Below are positions 56,701 through 64,000 of a stretch of DNA of 64,000 nucleotides, piece by piece; within the stretch, counting starts at the first letter, position 1; each line of letters begins with the position of its first letter. Origin of the DNA: Cytophagaceae bacterium (GTDB taxonomy: Bacteria > Bacteroidota > Bacteroidia > Cytophagales > Flexibacteraceae). A program made the position numbers and the translations under genes. Below the pieces are notes generated by a model, which had not been told where the DNA came from, ran no database searches, and saw only the letters and a program-made list of their open reading frames with translations. The DNA lies in contig JAIXYP010000009.1 of NCBI GenBank assembly GCA_027490155.1, positions 186,001 to 250,000 on the forward strand, written 5' to 3'.

Positions 56701-57204
56701 CAAGTGCCAAAGGGTCTCGATATAAGGTGTTTCGTAGGTGATATAGGGGTTATCTAGATCGACCCAATAGCCCATACGCTCAGTCATGTTGTTCCACTGA
56801 TCAGTGAATTTCATGACAGTCTCCCGGCATTTGGCGTTATAGTCTGCTACGGAGATCTTTTTGCCAATATCCTCCTTGGTAATACCTAGCTCACGCTCCA
56901 CCTGTAGCTCGACTGGCAGACCATGGGTATCCCATCCGCCCTTACGGTTGACGATATAGCCTTTTTGGGACTTATAACGGCAGAAAATATCCTTGACAGC
57001 ACGGGCCATCACATGGTGGATGCCGGGCGTTCCGTTTGCTGAGGGTGGGCCTTCGTAAAAGGTAAAATATTCGCCCCCTTTGCGTTGATCAATTGACTGC
57101 TGAAAAATCTGGTTCTCCTTCCACCAAGCCAAGACATCAGTGGCGATAGCGGCATAATCAGGATTTTTGGACTCTTGAAAACGGGGGGAAGCAGTGCTTG
57201 ACAT
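53764..57204 (-). CDS. ileS: Isoleucyl-tRNA synthetase, type 2-like
   Basis: Class Ia aminoacyl-tRNA synthetase, 1146 aa, longer than the roughly 940 aa of E. coli IleRS. The HIGH-equivalent is GIHHVMAR in [16 protein letters not shown], the WDTHGLPVE segment is present, and the second signature is KMSKRLGN. The editing domain lies in between ([16 protein letters not shown]). The C-terminus has the extended anticodon-binding and tail region ([25 protein letters not shown]) and lacks an obvious zinc-knuckle cysteine cluster. Length and signature variants place it with the eukaryote-like IleS2 forms, as I recall for Bacteroidota, which are often less sensitive to mupirocin. Located between ftsI and ubiE. 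Confidence 0.95.
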   Translation of the reverse strand: [1146 protein letters not shown]

Positions 57205-57429
57205 GACAGGTAGGGACTAGCAAATCCTAGCCCAAGGCAAATAAGAAGTGTATTGGAGGCGCAATTTAGCAAATGCGCAGGGATGTTAGGCCTCCGCCTT
57301 AAAAGTGGCTTTGGGGTCATCGCCCTAACCCCAACCGAGTAGCTAAAATTCCGGCCAAACTGCAAAGCCTGTTTTTGGGATTGCAGTCATCTCAAAAACA
57401 AAACAAGTCCTTTTGATTTAGGCTACTGA

Positions 57430-59574
57430 TTAACTCCCCATCGAGATGGTGACGATGCTCCGTTTGCTAAGTGGAGTTCCAGGTGACGGCGACTGCGAAA
57501 CCACCCTACCCTTACCGACGATGTTCGCTGTGTAGCCCGCATTCTCTAAAATAGGTAGAGCATCACGCAACATCATGGTTCGGACATCTGGTACGGTGCT
57601 AGGAACAGCCTTCATTCGCTCCCAATAGATGGCGTTTTCGCGCCTTGTGGGGCGTACAATGGTTGCACCCGCAGCTTTATTGTGGTTGCTAACCTTAAAA
57701 TAGTTGCTGATCAAGGCCAGGTCCTCATAATAGCCAGCACCAATTGTTGGCAATTCGCGCGGCTCTCCGCTCACCCTTGCGACAACTTCCTTGCTAAGCT
57801 CCTTATGCATCTCGACATCTTGTGCGTAGATCTTGCTTGCAAGCTCACGGAAAACAGGCGCGGCGACGTCGGCCCCATATAGCGGCATGGATGGATTGTC
57901 TATGATAACGATGCAGCTATACTTTGGTTTTTCGGCGGGGAAGTAGCCAGCAAAGGAGGCATAATACCGTTCGGTATAACGCCCACTAATAAGTTTCTTG
58001 GCCGTACCAGTCTTGCCTGCAATTCTATATTCGGTCTGCCGGATGTTTTTAGCCGTACCATAATCCACCACTGCCTCCAACAGTTTCCGAACCTGCGCTA
58101 GTGGTTTGTCATCAGCAATCTTAGGCCTCAGGATCTTGACCGGGAAGGTGTACAGTAGCTTATCAGCTCGCCTTACCTCCTTAACAATCCGGGGCTCGAC
58201 CATGACCCCATTATTGGCAACGGCATTGTAGAACGTAAGGGTTTGGAGTGGTGTGATCTGACAGTTATAGCCAACACTCATCCAAGGGAGGGTATTGGTG
58301 TTCCACTGTTTGTTGCCCGGTCGATAGAATAAAGGTTTTACGTGGCCTTTCAGCTGAAAATCGATGGACGATGTCAACCCAAAGGCATCCATATACTCCA
58401 TGTACTTCAGCGGACGTGACTTAAAATGCTGGTTGGCCAATTTGCTAATGGCGACATTGCTACTATAAGCAAAGGCTTGTTCGATGCTCAAGAAACCATA
58501 ACCGCCAGGTTTGGAGTCAGACATTTTATCAGGGCCAAACATACGAGAGCCCCAGTCGCAAAATACGGAGTCTGTTGGTTTAATGCGATTGTCCTGCAAG
58601 AGGGCTAGATAGCTCGCAAGCTTCATGGTGCTGCCCGGCTCTGCAGCAGTCAGTACGGCATAGTTCAGCCGTTCGCGGTAAACGGTATCATGATTGGCGA
58701 GATCTAGACCCAAGTTAGCCATAGCTTTGATTTCGCCGGTTGCGACCTCCATAAGCACAGCACAACCATAGTCGGCTCCGTTGCGTTTTAGCTCACGCTC
58801 TAGGGCTGTTTCGGCTACATCTTGTAGGTTGATGTCAATAGTCGTTATCAGGTCATAACCATGGATAGGTTGGCGCTCTTCGTAGATTGGCTTTTTGAGG
58901 CCACCACCCATCCGGCGGAAAAGGGTCAAGCCGTCCTTGCCAGCTAGGGTATCATTAAAGCTATACTCGATGCCCGATCCACCTTTATTTTGATTGACGT
59001 TGCCCAACGTACGGGAGGCCAACAAACCAAACGGACGTTCGCGGCGTTCGGTTTTCTCGAAGATCACCCCTCCCTTGTTCCTACCCAGCCGAATTATCGG
59101 CCAACGGAGCATCCGCTTTTTATCTTGGTAGTCGATGTAATCGCTATTAACGATTAAGTACCGTTTTGGTTCTGCACGTGCCCCTTTGATCTTCCGGACA
59201 TACTCTCGTTTGCTAGCGTCTTTATAGAACATCGCCAAAGAGTCAGCAAGGGAGTCAACGGCAGCAGCAAAGATTTTAACATCTGCCACTGTTGGGTCCA
59301 TAGCCAGCTGATAGCTAGGTAGGCTAGTTGCAAGTAGACTGTTGCCATCTCCAGCATAAATATTTCCTCTCGTGGCTGGCACCTCGTCCAAAGTCATCAG
59401 GTTCTCTTTAGCCTTTTCACGAAGGCTATTGCCGACCACTTGCTGGAGGTAGAACATTCGTCCGATAATGCCGATTCCCAAGAGTAAACAACCGAGGAAC
59501 ACCAGCCTGACCCTAAGCAGGATGGATGACCTAACGTTGCGCTGGTTGGCAGATTTCGCTCTGGTGACAGCCAT
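57430..59574 (-). CDS. ftsI: Penicillin-binding protein FtsI (PBP3-like) with PASTA domain
   Basis: Septal peptidoglycan transpeptidase, 714 aa. It has a short cytoplasmic N-terminus, one TM helix (about 20-44) and a dimerisation domain containing ATRGNIYAGDGN. The penicillin-binding domain has all three motifs: S315-T-M-K318, S371-S-N373 and K521-T-G523. A C-terminal PASTA domain (about 650-714, VPDVRTMMLRDALPILENAGY) is present. Its ATG overlaps the stop of ftsL by one base (TAATG at 59572-59576, minus strand), indicating translational coupling. The expected neighbours mraW and murE are absent: ileS lies downstream and coaD upstream of ftsL. Confidence 0.94.
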   Translation of the reverse strand: MAVTRAKSANQRNVRSSILLRVRLVFLGCLLLGIGIIGRMFYLQQVVGNSLREKAKENLMTLDEVPATRGNIYAGDGNSLLATSLPSYQLAMDPTVADVKIFAAAVDSLADSLAMFYKDASKREYVRKIKGARAEPKRYLIVNSDYIDYQDKKRMLRWPIIRLGRNKGGVIFEKTERRERPFGLLASRTLGNVNQNKGGSGIEYSFNDTLAGKDGLTLFRRMGGGLKKPIYEERQPIHGYDLITTIDINLQDVAETALERELKRNGADYGCAVLMEVATGEIKAMANLGLDLANHDTVYRERLNYAVLTAAEPGSTMKLASYLALLQDNRIKPTDSVFCDWGSRMFGPDKMSDSKPGGYGFLSIEQAFAYSSNVAISKLANQHFKSRPLKYMEYMDAFGLTSSIDFQLKGHVKPLFYRPGNKQWNTNTLPWMSVGYNCQITPLQTLTFYNAVANNGVMVEPRIVKEVRRADKLLYTFPVKILRPKIADDKPLAQVRKLLEAVVDYGTAKNIRQTEYRIAGKTGTAKKLISGRYTERYYASFAGYFPAEKPKYSCIVIIDNPSMPLYGADVAAPVFRELASKIYAQDVEMHKELSKEVVARVSGEPRELPTIGAGYYEDLALISNYFKVSNHNKAAGATIVRPTRRENAIYWERMKAVPSTVPDVRTMMLRDALPILENAGYTANIVGKGRVVSQSPSPGTPLSKRSIVTISMGS

Positions 59575-59954
59575 TATTCCTGGACTTCGATCTTGATTTT
59601 ACGTGGCGGCACATTGCTCTCGACGATACTGACGGCCTCCATGCTTTTGGCTACTTCACTTTGTTTACTCCGGAACATATACTCATGCTTAATGGTGGTA
59701 TAGTCCACTCGGAGGTCCTCTGCCTGTTCTTTAGTTTTGTTAAGCTGGTACATGAACTTGTTGGCCCAGTGGTTATTACCGATGTAGGCGATCAGCAGCA
59801 AAAAAAGCCAAGCACCACGTTTCAAGAACTCACCTTTGAGGCCGGTCTCAAAAAGTGCGTCCACATCGATCTGGGACATAGCCGAGGCCAAGCCAGGCTG
59901 CTTTTTCTGGGCAGGGGTTTTGATCTCCTTAATGGTACGCTGTGTGCCGGCCAT
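59574..59954 (-). CDS. ftsL: FtsL-like cell-division protein
   Basis: 126 aa, with a basic/Pro-rich cytoplasmic part (1-45), one TM helix (about 47-61, GAWLFLLLIAYIGNN) and a periplasmic coiled-coil-like segment (ANKFMYQLNKTKEQAEDLRVDYTTIKHEYMFRSKQSEV; heptad-like, charged). Size, topology and the one-base coupling to ftsI identify it as the Bacteroidota FtsL equivalent. In the divisome FtsL works with FtsB and FtsQ to activate FtsW/FtsI. An exact TAAATTTG (-7-like) lies on the minus strand at 60037-60030, about 75 bp upstream, but without a good TTG partner. Confidence 0.83.
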   Translation of the reverse strand: MAGTQRTIKEIKTPAQKKQPGLASAMSQIDVDALFETGLKGEFLKRGAWLFLLLIAYIGNNHWANKFMYQLNKTKEQAEDLRVDYTTIKHEYMFRSKQSEVAKSMEAVSIVESNVPPRKIKIEVQE

Positions 59955-60103
59955 TGTGCTAATGATAATGATGAGGCCAAAATATTGGCATCAGGGAACA
60001 CACCACATTTTCTAGTGGCTGTTAACACACAAATTTAAGGCAATCGGTGGCCTATTTCTAGTAAACCTAGGTAGGATTTTTTGGTTGGTGCGTGCCAAGA
60101 CCA

Positions 60104-60586
60104 CTACTGGCCACCAAACTGGTCAATCATGGCTGCCAAAGGATAGGGAAGGAAGGCATCGACTGGAGCGTTGTATTTATGTAAATCCCGGACGATGGTA
60201 CTATTGATGCTAGCCAAAGCGGGCGAGGTGATCAGGAAAAAGGTATCAAGCCCAGGAACCAAGTAGGCATTGGCTTGGGCCACCGTGTTTTCGTACTCAA
60301 AGTCGGTAGTGTTCCGCACGCCACGGAGCAGGAAGTTGGCTTCATTTTCGGTAGCGAAGGTGGCTGTTAAGCCGCTAAATATGGAGACCTTAACATTGGG
60401 TAGATCCTGAAATGTATACGCTATGCTGGCCTGCATCAACTCTGCCGAGAAGTACCGCGTTTTGGTTGTGTTCACCCCTATCCCGATAATGATCTCGTCA
60501 AAGAGCATGATCCCACGGCGGACAATATCCTCATGGCCTTTGGTGAAAGGGTCAAACGAACCCGGGAAAACGGCTATTTTCTTCAC
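60104..60586 (-). CDS. coaD: Phosphopantetheine adenylyltransferase
   Basis: Fourth step of coenzyme A biosynthesis, joining ATP and 4'-phosphopantetheine to dephospho-CoA. 160 aa, standard length. The nucleotidyltransferase motif is KIAVFPGSFDPFTKGHEDI with the T15/H18 pair, followed by the FLLRGVRNTTDFEYE region and the ISSTxVR equivalent SINSTIVRDLHKY. Upstream, the DUF6150 gene ends about 30 bp before it, suggesting a shared transcript. Confidence 0.96.
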   Translation of the reverse strand: MKKIAVFPGSFDPFTKGHEDIVRRGIMLFDEIIIGIGVNTTKTRYFSAELMQASIAYTFQDLPNVKVSIFSGLTATFATENEANFLLRGVRNTTDFEYENTVAQANAYLVPGLDTFFLITSPALASINSTIVRDLHKYNAPVDAFLPYPLAAMIDQFGGQ

Positions 60587-60615
60587 AAGAAAAGTACTTA
60601 GATAAGGCCTTAGTG

Positions 60616-61002
60616 CTATTGGCAGCCTGCAAAGGCTTCTGTTTCGGTATAAAAGATCGTGAAGTCAGCCAAGTTTTTAGTCTCCTCTATAAAGATAGTA
60701 AAGTCAGCCAAGCCTCGTGTTTTGACGAAGTGCCACTTGCCTGCCTTGTCAGCAAACAGTGGGTTATCCTCTTTGAAGACCCTGACGTCTGCCAACCCTT
60801 CGGACTCTTCTATAAAGACGGAAAATTGGGCCATGCCTCTTCTAGCCTCAACGAAAACACGGCCTTTTAGGTTGCACCTATCAGCCCGAGATTGTGCCCT
60901 TGCACTTGACAACCCAATAAAACTTATGCACCAGACAAGCCCTGTCAAAATCAAAGCCTTTCGGAAAGTATTGGCAGAAATCGCTAGTCTGATGCTGTTC
61001 AT
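60616..61002 (-). CDS. DUF6150-like secreted repeat protein
   Basis: 128 aa from the ATG at 61002 (the frame continues 14 codons upstream). Signal peptide 1-37, ending SARAQS. The mature part is built of short beta-strand repeats: MAQFSVFIEESEG / LADVRVFKED and LADFTIFIEETKN / LADFTIFYTE, i.e. pairs of units 13 residues apart, with Cys at residues 43 and 127 possibly bridged. It corresponds to the DUF6150 family. Function unknown; the repeats suggest a small beta-solenoid or roll in the periplasm. It lies between tpiA and coaD on the same strand. Confidence 0.8.
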   Translation of the reverse strand: MNSIRLAISANTFRKALILTGLVWCISFIGLSSARAQSRADRCNLKGRVFVEARRGMAQFSVFIEESEGLADVRVFKEDNPLFADKAGKWHFVKTRGLADFTIFIEETKNLADFTIFYTETEAFAGCQ

Positions 61003-61059
61003 ATCATTTAGATGAGGTGATGTTGTAAGTCTTTGCCTTAACAACGAAAATAGTCCAAA

Positions 61060-61821
61060 CTAAAGCGCCTTGACGATGTCCGTAAAGTCGCGTGATAGCA
61101 ACGAAGCACCGCCGATCAAGCCACCATCCACATCAGGATTAGCGAATAGCTCTGGCGCATTGCTTGGCTTGGCACTTCCGCCATATAGTATGCTTATGGA
61201 AGCTGCAACCTCGGCACCATACTTAGCCGCAAAGTGATCACGAATCGTTAGGTGCATTTCTTGGGCTTGCTCCTTGCTGGCAGTTAGACCCGTGCCGATG
61301 GCCCAGATAGGTTCGTAAGCGATGACAAAACCAGTAATCTGGTTGGCACTCAAATGGAACAAACTCTCCGTCAGCTGCTCGCAAACTAGGGCTTTGTAGT
61401 CTTGCTCTTGGCGCTGAACCAGAGTTTCGCCACAGCAAAAGATCGGCTTGAGGCCATTGGCTAGAGCAAGATTAACTTTTGCAGCCAGCTGAGCATTGGT
61501 CTCGGCAAAATATTCGCGACGTTCGCTGTGGCCCAAGATGACGTACTGGACACCCATTGAAGCCAGCATTTCAGCAGAAACCTCACCAGTGAAAGCACCA
61601 CTAGCCTTATCGCTACAGTTTTGGGCACCGACAAAGACGTTAGTCCGTCCTTTGGTCAAGTGCACCACCGACTGCAGGTGAGTGTAAGGTGGACACAAAA
61701 CGACCAAGGCTCCGTTATGGACTTCGTCCTGTACCATGTTTACGATTTCGGAAACGAGTTGTAGCCCTTGATCAAGGGTCTTGTTCATTTTCCAGTTTCC
61801 GGCTACGATTTGCTTGCGCAT
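61060..61821 (-). CDS. tpiA: Triosephosphate isomerase
   Basis: Interconverts dihydroxyacetone phosphate and glyceraldehyde 3-phosphate. 253 aa. Active-site residues: N9 and K11 (AGNWKMN), H98 (VILGHSERREYF), E170 (VIAYEPIWAIGTG), and the phosphate loop LYGGSAKPSN. The standalone gene lies between tyrS and DUF6150, all on the minus strand. It ends about 58 bp before the DUF6150 start. Confidence 0.97.
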   Translation of the reverse strand: MRKQIVAGNWKMNKTLDQGLQLVSEIVNMVQDEVHNGALVVLCPPYTHLQSVVHLTKGRTNVFVGAQNCSDKASGAFTGEVSAEMLASMGVQYVILGHSERREYFAETNAQLAAKVNLALANGLKPIFCCGETLVQRQEQDYKALVCEQLTESLFHLSANQITGFVIAYEPIWAIGTGLTASKEQAQEMHLTIRDHFAAKYGAEVAASISILYGGSAKPSNAPELFANPDVDGGLIGGASLLSRDFTDIVKAL

Positions 61822-61909
61822 ATTGATTTTAGAGGGATAGGGAATAGTTGTGTGGTGGTTTAGGGCCTACACCAACAAGGATTTACTTTTTCTTTGAGCT
61901 TGCCTGAAA

Positions 61910-63193
61910 CTAGGCAACAGTGACAAGGTAGTACTTTTTCTTGCCCATACGGCACAGGAGGTATTTGCCTTGCAATAGTGGTGACTCGATCGGGCCAGCA
62001 GGGTCCGTGATCTTGATGCCGTTAATAGACAGGGCACCAGCTAAAATACTTTTGCGGGTTTCGCCTTTGCTAGCATAGATCAGGGTATCGCACAAAACAG
62101 CGATGACCTCAATCACATTGTGTTTGTTGGCCTCGTAGTCGGCGGCAGCAATTGTACGTTTTTCAACCCCTGAAAATACATCAAGTAAGGTTGGCTCATC
62201 TAGAGAAGATAGCACTTCCAAACTGGCTTGTCCGAACAAGATATTAGTGGCTGCTAGAGCTTTATCAAGCTCTGCCTGGTTATGGACTGAGCGTGTCACC
62301 TCCTCCGCTAGGGCCTTTTGCAAGATCCGCAAGTGTGGGGCCTCTAGGTGTTTCGCCTCGATGGCCTCAATTTCTGATTGGCTCAGAATTGTGAAGACAC
62401 GAATAAGACGTGGGGCCTCTTCGTCCGCTACATTCAGCCAAAATTGGTAGAACTGATAAGGCGAGGTCATCGTTGGGTCAAGCCAAATGTTGCCATTTTC
62501 GCTTTTACCAAACTTGGTGCCATCTGCTTTCGTGATCAGCGGGGTGGTGATTGCATATGCCTCACCATTCGCCATACGGCGGATTAGCTCTGTGCCAGAG
62601 GTAATATTGCCCCACTGGTCCGATCCACCCATCTGGAGTGTTGCTCCCTTTGTTTTGAAGAGATGGTAGAAATCGTAAGCCTGAAGCAACTGATAACTGA
62701 ATTCAGTGAAGGACAAACCTGTTTCGAGCCTATTCTTAACCGAATCCTTGGCCATCATATAGTTGACTGTCAGGTGTTTGCCCACGTCACGAATGAAGCT
62801 AAGGAAACCCATGCCGCCAAACCAGTCATAATTGTTGACCACCTCGGCAGCATTTGGGCCGTCAAAGCTCAGGTATTGGGCCACTTGCTTACGGACACCT
62901 TCCTGATTTTTACGTAAGGTATCTTCGTCTAGAAGGTTGCGCTCTGCACTTTTGCCGCTTGGGTCGCCTACCATGCCTGTAGCACCACCAACCAAGGCGA
63001 TAGGCTTATGTCCCGCCCGTTGGAAATGAACAAGCAACATCAGGGTCGCAAGGTTGCCAATATGAAGAGAGTGTGATGTAGGGTCAAAACCGACGTAGGC
63101 AACTTGCATGCCAGAGGCTAGTTTTTCGTCTGTGCCTGGCATCATGTCGCTTAGCATTCCGCGCCAGCGTAGTTCTTCTATAAAATTGGTCAT
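61910..63193 (-). CDS. tyrS: Tyrosyl-tRNA synthetase
   Basis: Class Ic synthetase, 427 aa, bacterial TyrS type. HIGH motif as HIGN (44-47, in [13 protein letters not shown]), [12 protein letters not shown], the tyrosine-binding [14 protein letters not shown], and KMSKS as KFGKS (227-231). A C-terminal S4-type RNA-binding domain is present ([16 protein letters not shown] ... [15 protein letters not shown]). Its start is 82 bp downstream of the crotonase gene's end. Confidence 0.96.
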   Translation of the reverse strand: MTNFIEELRWRGMLSDMMPGTDEKLASGMQVAYVGFDPTSHSLHIGNLATLMLLVHFQRAGHKPIALVGGATGMVGDPSGKSAERNLLDEDTLRKNQEGVRKQVAQYLSFDGPNAAEVVNNYDWFGGMGFLSFIRDVGKHLTVNYMMAKDSVKNRLETGLSFTEFSYQLLQAYDFYHLFKTKGATLQMGGSDQWGNITSGTELIRRMANGEAYAITTPLITKADGTKFGKSENGNIWLDPTMTSPYQFYQFWLNVADEEAPRLIRVFTILSQSEIEAIEAKHLEAPHLRILQKALAEEVTRSVHNQAELDKALAATNILFGQASLEVLSSLDEPTLLDVFSGVEKRTIAAADYEANKHNVIEVIAVLCDTLIYASKGETRKSILAGALSINGIKITDPAGPIESPLLQGKYLLCRMGKKKYYLVTVA

Positions 63194-63274
63194 CTTGAGT
63201 TATTCGTGCCGAGTGGCAAAGGGTACTAATGGCTAAGTCTGATCCTGCTATTGGGTATATGATTTAGCTGCTGC

Positions 63275-64000
63275 CTACCTGCCCGTAAAACTAGGTGGTC
63301 TTTTCTCGATAAAGGCATTCATTCCTTCAGTTTGGTCCTCTGTGGCAAACAGCAGGTAGAAATTTTTACGCTCAAGGTGTAGACCTTCGTTTAAGTGGCT
63401 TTCGGCAACATGGTTGATGGCCTCCTTAGCTAAGCGCACTGCAATTGGGCTTTGAGCTGCAATCTCTGATGCTAGTTTGATGGCTTCTTCCAGATACAAC
63501 TCCTCAGGCACTACCCTATTGACTAGACCCCAAGCCTCGGCTTGTTTGGCATCGATGAATTTGCCAGTCAGGACCAACTCCATTGCCTTGGCCTTGCCGA
63601 TTGCACGGGTGAGCCTTTGAGTGCCTCCCGCACCAGGCATAACACCAATCTTAATTTCGGGCTGGCCAAACTTGGCAGTTTCGCTCGCGATGATCATATC
63701 ACAGGTCATGGCAAGCTCGCAACCACCACCAAGGGCAAAGCCTGAAACGGCCGCAATTATGGGTTTCTTTGTCCGTTTGATTCGGTCCCAGGTGCTAAAC
63801 TGGTCCGCGATCAGCATATCTGTAGCAGTTTTACCTGACATCTGTTTGATATCCGCACCAGCAGCAAAGGCACGCCTGTCTCCGGTGATGATAATTGCCC
63901 GCACGGTATCGTCAGCATCAAGTACCTCAAGACTATCCCTAAGCTCGCCCATCAGCTGTAGATTGAGTGCGTTGAGTTCTTTTGGCCGATTGAGTCGCAC
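63275..64000 (-). CDS. Enoyl-CoA hydratase/isomerase (crotonase) family, N-terminus outside window
   Basis: At least 241 residues, running off the right edge of the window; the visible start of the fragment (RLNRPKELNALN) is the internal strand-1 region of crotonases, so roughly 15-20 residues are missing. Oxyanion-hole segments AFAAGADIKQM and SGFALGGGCELAM are intact, as are both candidate catalytic glutamates (in GGGCELAM and FGQPEIKIGVMPGAGGTQRL). The presence of both fits a true enoyl-CoA hydratase (fatty-acid beta-oxidation or 3-hydroxybutyryl-CoA type). The C-terminal end EKRPPSFTGR is typical. Confidence 0.92.
   Translation of the reverse strand: MRLNRPKELNALNLQLMGELRDSLEVLDADDTVRAIIITGDRRAFAAGADIKQMSGKTATDMLIADQFSTWDRIKRTKKPIIAAVSGFALGGGCELAMTCDMIIASETAKFGQPEIKIGVMPGAGGTQRLTRAIGKAKAMELVLTGKFIDAKQAEAWGLVNRVVPEELYLEEAIKLASEIAAQSPIAVRLAKEAINHVAESHLNEGLHLERKNFYLLFATEDQTEGMNAFIEKRPPSFTGR

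Noticed and set aside
60659-61015. Repeat-containing plus-strand frame opposite DUF6150
   Set aside because: Its repeats are the antisense image of the real beta-strand repeats on the minus strand.

Overview
The window looks like chromosomal DNA of a member of the Bacteroidota, probably of the Cytophagales or a neighbouring order. Reasons: three large secreted proteins end in type IX secretion (T9SS) sorting domains, and a PorT-type T9SS gene is present next to ubiE. The best promoter matches follow the Bacteroidota pattern TTG-N17-23-TAnnTTTG, and start codons generally lack Shine-Dalgarno sequences. The proteins are of types common in this phylum (standalone MnmD, DUF6150, DUF2141, DUF1080, YbiT-like ABC-F). 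I see no rRNA, tRNA, CRISPR array, insertion sequence or prophage. Species assignment is not possible from the sequence alone.

Layout. 1-10.7 kb: a cut-off DNA polymerase IV gene, a DctA-like symporter, a tiny membrane protein, a flavoprotein related to dihydrolipoamide dehydrogenase but without its redox cysteines, a secreted subtilase, fabI and an ABC-F ATPase. 10.8-16.4 kb: a minus-strand sugar cluster (DUF1080, Gfo/Idh/MocA oxidoreductase, DUF6807) with an MFS permease beyond a plus-strand pth gene; together they suggest oxidative (3-keto) glycoside breakdown. 16.6-18.8 kb: aroQ, a SerC-like aminotransferase and a lone receiver domain. 19-26.5 kb: a giant beta-helix T9SS cargo, two tandem AI-2E-type transporters and ychF.

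26.6-38.1 kb: a cysteine-less MGMT-like protein, then an operon-like run (M3 peptidase, unknown protein, secreted alpha/beta hydrolase, mnmD), miaA on the opposite strand, and envelope-polysaccharide genes (WcaF-like acetyltransferase, family 2 glycosyltransferase, flippase) interleaved with an RsmB-like methyltransferase. 38.1-46 kb: a DOPA-dioxygenase-like enzyme, a large unassigned secreted protein, an orphan EboA gene and a large probable outer-membrane barrel.

46-64 kb: an almost unbroken minus-strand block of housekeeping genes: DUF2141, hemA, GYF/RDD protein, ald, metF, porT, ubiE/menG, ileS, ftsI, ftsL, coaD, DUF6150, tpiA, tyrS and a cut-off crotonase. The division pair ftsL-ftsI has no other dcw genes directly beside it. 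I found no defence island or dedicated mobile system. The more unusual items are the orphan EboA next to a barrel protein, the disulfide-less flavoprotein, the unassigned 718-residue secreted protein, three promoter-like boxes spaced exactly 32 bp apart, and C-tracts just upstream of two start codons.
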